Shown in pieces: positions 61,950-64,000 of a stretch of DNA of 64,000 nt (its first letter is position 1; every line of letters starts with the position of its first letter). Made by a program: the position numbers and the translations under genes. The stretch is from Thioalkalivibrio sp. (GTDB lineage Bacteria > Pseudomonadota > Gammaproteobacteria > Ectothiorhodospirales > Ectothiorhodospiraceae), in assembly GCA_007116035.1 (NCBI GenBank), contig SKJG01000067.1:1-64000 (forward strand), written 5' to 3'. Under the pieces are notes generated by a model, which did not search any database, was not told the origin of the DNA, and was given only the letters and a program-made list of their open reading frames with translations.

Positions 61950-63668
61950 ATGCGCGTCTCGCAGTTTCCCCTGAACACCCTGAAGGAGACCCCGGCCGAG
62001 GCCGAGGTCATCAGCCACCAGCTGCTGCTGCGGGCCGGTTACATCCGCCGGCTCGCATCGGGCCTTTACACCTGGCTGCCGCTGGGCCTGCGCGTGCTGC
62101 GCCGGGTCGAAAATATCGTGCGCGAGGAGATGGACCGGGCCGGCGCGCTGGAACTGCTGATGCCGGCCATACAGCCAGCGGAGCTCTGGCAGGAATCCGG
62201 GCGCTGGGAGCAGTACGGGGCCGAACTGCTGCGCCTGCAGGACCGCCACCAGCGCGACTTCTGCTACGGACCCACGCACGAGGAAGTGATCACCGATCTC
62301 GTCCGGCGCGAGATCCGCAGCTACAAGCAGCTGCCGGTGAACTACTACCAGATTCAGACCAAGTTCCGCGACGAGCGCCGGCCGCGCTTCGGCATCATGC
62401 GCGCGCGGGAATTCCTGATGAAGGACGCCTACTCCTTCCATCTGGAGCCCGAGAGCCTGCAGGCCACCTACGAGGCCATGCACGCAGCCTATACCCGGAT
62501 TTTCCACCGCTGCGGACTGGAGTTCCGGGCGGTGGAGGCGGATACCGGCTCGATCGGCGGCAGCGCCTCGCACGAGTTCCATGTGCTGGCGGACTCGGGA
62601 GAAGACAGCATCGCCTTCTCCGCCGGGGGCTACGCGGCGAACGTCGAACTGGCCCCGGCGCCGAAGCCCCCTGCGGCACCGCCGCCGGCAGAGGCGATGG
62701 CGAAGGTGGCGACCCCCGGCGTCCACAGTATCGAGGAACTCGCGTCCTTCCTCGGCATCCCGGCATCACGCACCCTGAAGACGCTGGTGCTCGAGGCCAG
62801 CGCGGAGATCGATGCGCCGCTGGTCGCCGTGCTGCTTAGGGGTGACCACGACCTGAATGCCGTGAAGGCCGAGAAGCACCCCTGGATCGCCGCGCCGCTG
62901 CGGATGGCGGGGGATGCGGAGATCCGGGCGGCGATCGGCGCCGGAACCGGCTCCCTCGGGCCTCTGAACTGTCCGCTGCCGACCGTGGCCGACCAGGCGG
63001 TCGCCGAACTCGCCGACTTCGCCGCCGGGGCGAACGAGGACGGCTTCCACGTCACCGGGCTCAACTGGAGCCGCGACCTGCCGCTGCCCGAGACTGCCGA
63101 CCTACGCAACATCACCGCCGGCGAACAGGCGCCCGACGGTTCGGGCCCGATCGAGATCCGCCGCGGAATCGAGGTCGGCCACATCTTCCAGCTGGGCGAG
63201 AAGTACAGCCGCGCCCTGAATGCCAACGTGCTCGACGAGTCCGGACGCGAACGGGTCCTGACGATGGGCTGCTACGGCATCGGTGTCTCAAGGGTCGTCG
63301 CCGCGACGATCGAACAGAATCACGACGACCGCGGAATCTGCTGGCCCGCTGCGCTGGCCCCGTACGATGTCGCGCTTTGCCCGATCGGGGCGAAGAAGTC
63401 GCAGCGCGTGCGCGAGGCCGTCGCCGAGCTGCACGACGAGCTCCAGGCGGCCGGCTTCGCCGTACTGCTGGACGACCGCGACATCCGCCCCGGCGTGATG
63501 TTCGCGGACATGGAACTGATCGGCCTGCCCCACCGGCTGGTACTGGGCGAGCGGGCGCTGGACGAGGGGCTGATCGAATACCAGGACCGTCGCGACCCGG
63601 AGGCCCGGAAGATCGAGCGGGCCGGCCTGGTCGAATTCCTGCGCGAGCGCTCGACCGCTATCGTGTAG
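61950..63668 (+). CDS. proS: Prolyl-tRNA synthetase (bacterial type with YbaK/INS insertion)
   Basis: 572 aa; [46 protein letters not shown]. Confidence 0.97.
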   Translation: MRVSQFPLNTLKETPAEAEVISHQLLLRAGYIRRLASGLYTWLPLGLRVLRRVENIVREEMDRAGALELLMPAIQPAELWQESGRWEQYGAELLRLQDRHQRDFCYGPTHEEVITDLVRREIRSYKQLPVNYYQIQTKFRDERRPRFGIMRAREFLMKDAYSFHLEPESLQATYEAMHAAYTRIFHRCGLEFRAVEADTGSIGGSASHEFHVLADSGEDSIAFSAGGYAANVELAPAPKPPAAPPPAEAMAKVATPGVHSIEELASFLGIPASRTLKTLVLEASAEIDAPLVAVLLRGDHDLNAVKAEKHPWIAAPLRMAGDAEIRAAIGAGTGSLGPLNCPLPTVADQAVAELADFAAGANEDGFHVTGLNWSRDLPLPETADLRNITAGEQAPDGSGPIEIRRGIEVGHIFQLGEKYSRALNANVLDESGRERVLTMGCYGIGVSRVVAATIEQNHDDRGICWPAALAPYDVALCPIGAKKSQRVREAVAELHDELQAAGFAVLLDDRDIRPGVMFADMELIGLPHRLVLGERALDEGLIEYQDRRDPEARKIERAGLVEFLRERSTAIV

Positions 63669-63951
63669 AAAACTCGCGCGGCAACGGATCCGGGAGCGGT
63701 TCCGGCTCGCAGTCCACGGCCGTGACCCGGGCCTGGGGCGGTCCGGCCCCGAGCCAGGCGCGCAACTCGGACAGCGCATCGGCCGTACCGACGGCCAGCA
63801 CCTCGACGCTACCGTCGGGCAGATTGCGGGCATGGCCAACGATGCCCAGCGAGCGCGCCTTGCGCTCGGTCGAGGCCCGGAAGAAGACACCCTGCACGCG
63901 TCCGGTTACCCGGCAACGCAGGGCCTCGCTACCATGGGTGTCGCTGTTCAT
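63658..63951 (-). CDS. acyP: Acylphosphatase
   Basis: [54 protein letters not shown] before ATG at 63951. Confidence 0.93.
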   Translation of the reverse strand: MNSDTHGSEALRCRVTGRVQGVFFRASTERKARSLGIVGHARNLPDGSVEVLAVGTADALSELRAWLGAGPPQARVTAVDCEPEPLPDPLPREFSTR

Positions 63952-63971
63952 GTTCACCTCCGGAGACGACA

Positions 63972-64000
63972 ATGACCGATTCCCTGCGTATTTACCACAA
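63972..64000 (+). CDS. Start of an unidentified CDS, cut by the window edge
   Basis: ATG ACC GAT TCC CTG CGT ATT TAC CAC (MTDSLRIYH), divergent from acyP. Confidence 0.3.

Overview
GC-rich chromosomal window from a gammaproteobacterium. Gene content and order suggest a sulfur-oxidising Ectothiorhodospiraceae / Thioalkalivibrio-like organism (inference). Most of it is conserved core: alr-dnaB-rplI-DUF2232-rpsR-rpsF-rlmB-rnr, tRNA-Leu, purA-hisZ-DUF2065-hflCK, putA/putP, tRNA-Lys, aspS-yebC-ruvCAB-ybgC-tolQRAB-pal-cpoB-queE-queC, and proS. The accessory content is mainly sulfur/redox: a rhodanese-TusA-HdrC-like edge (window start), stand-alone soxB, a DsrE-family protein, and a TAT-exported molybdopterin oxidoreductase operon (A-B-NrfD) whose motifs look like respiratory arsenate reductase (Arr) rather than a generic polysulfide reductase. 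The most interesting non-coding signal is a long AT-rich dyad, CATATTAG-N6-CYAATATAC. It occurs once at the rhd-tusA promoter region (1163-1185) and once upstream of an RND efflux operon about 60 kb away (61388-61410), suggesting a shared regulator. Other leads are a divergent second QueC-like protein, a large EF-hand membrane protein, a DsrE-SDR-nucleoside recognition-PLD gene string, an inverted REP pair, and a probable S6:S18 autoregulatory leader on rpsF. No CRISPR array, rRNA, prophage or IS element was seen. All calls come from reading the sequence and ORF track; no database search was run.
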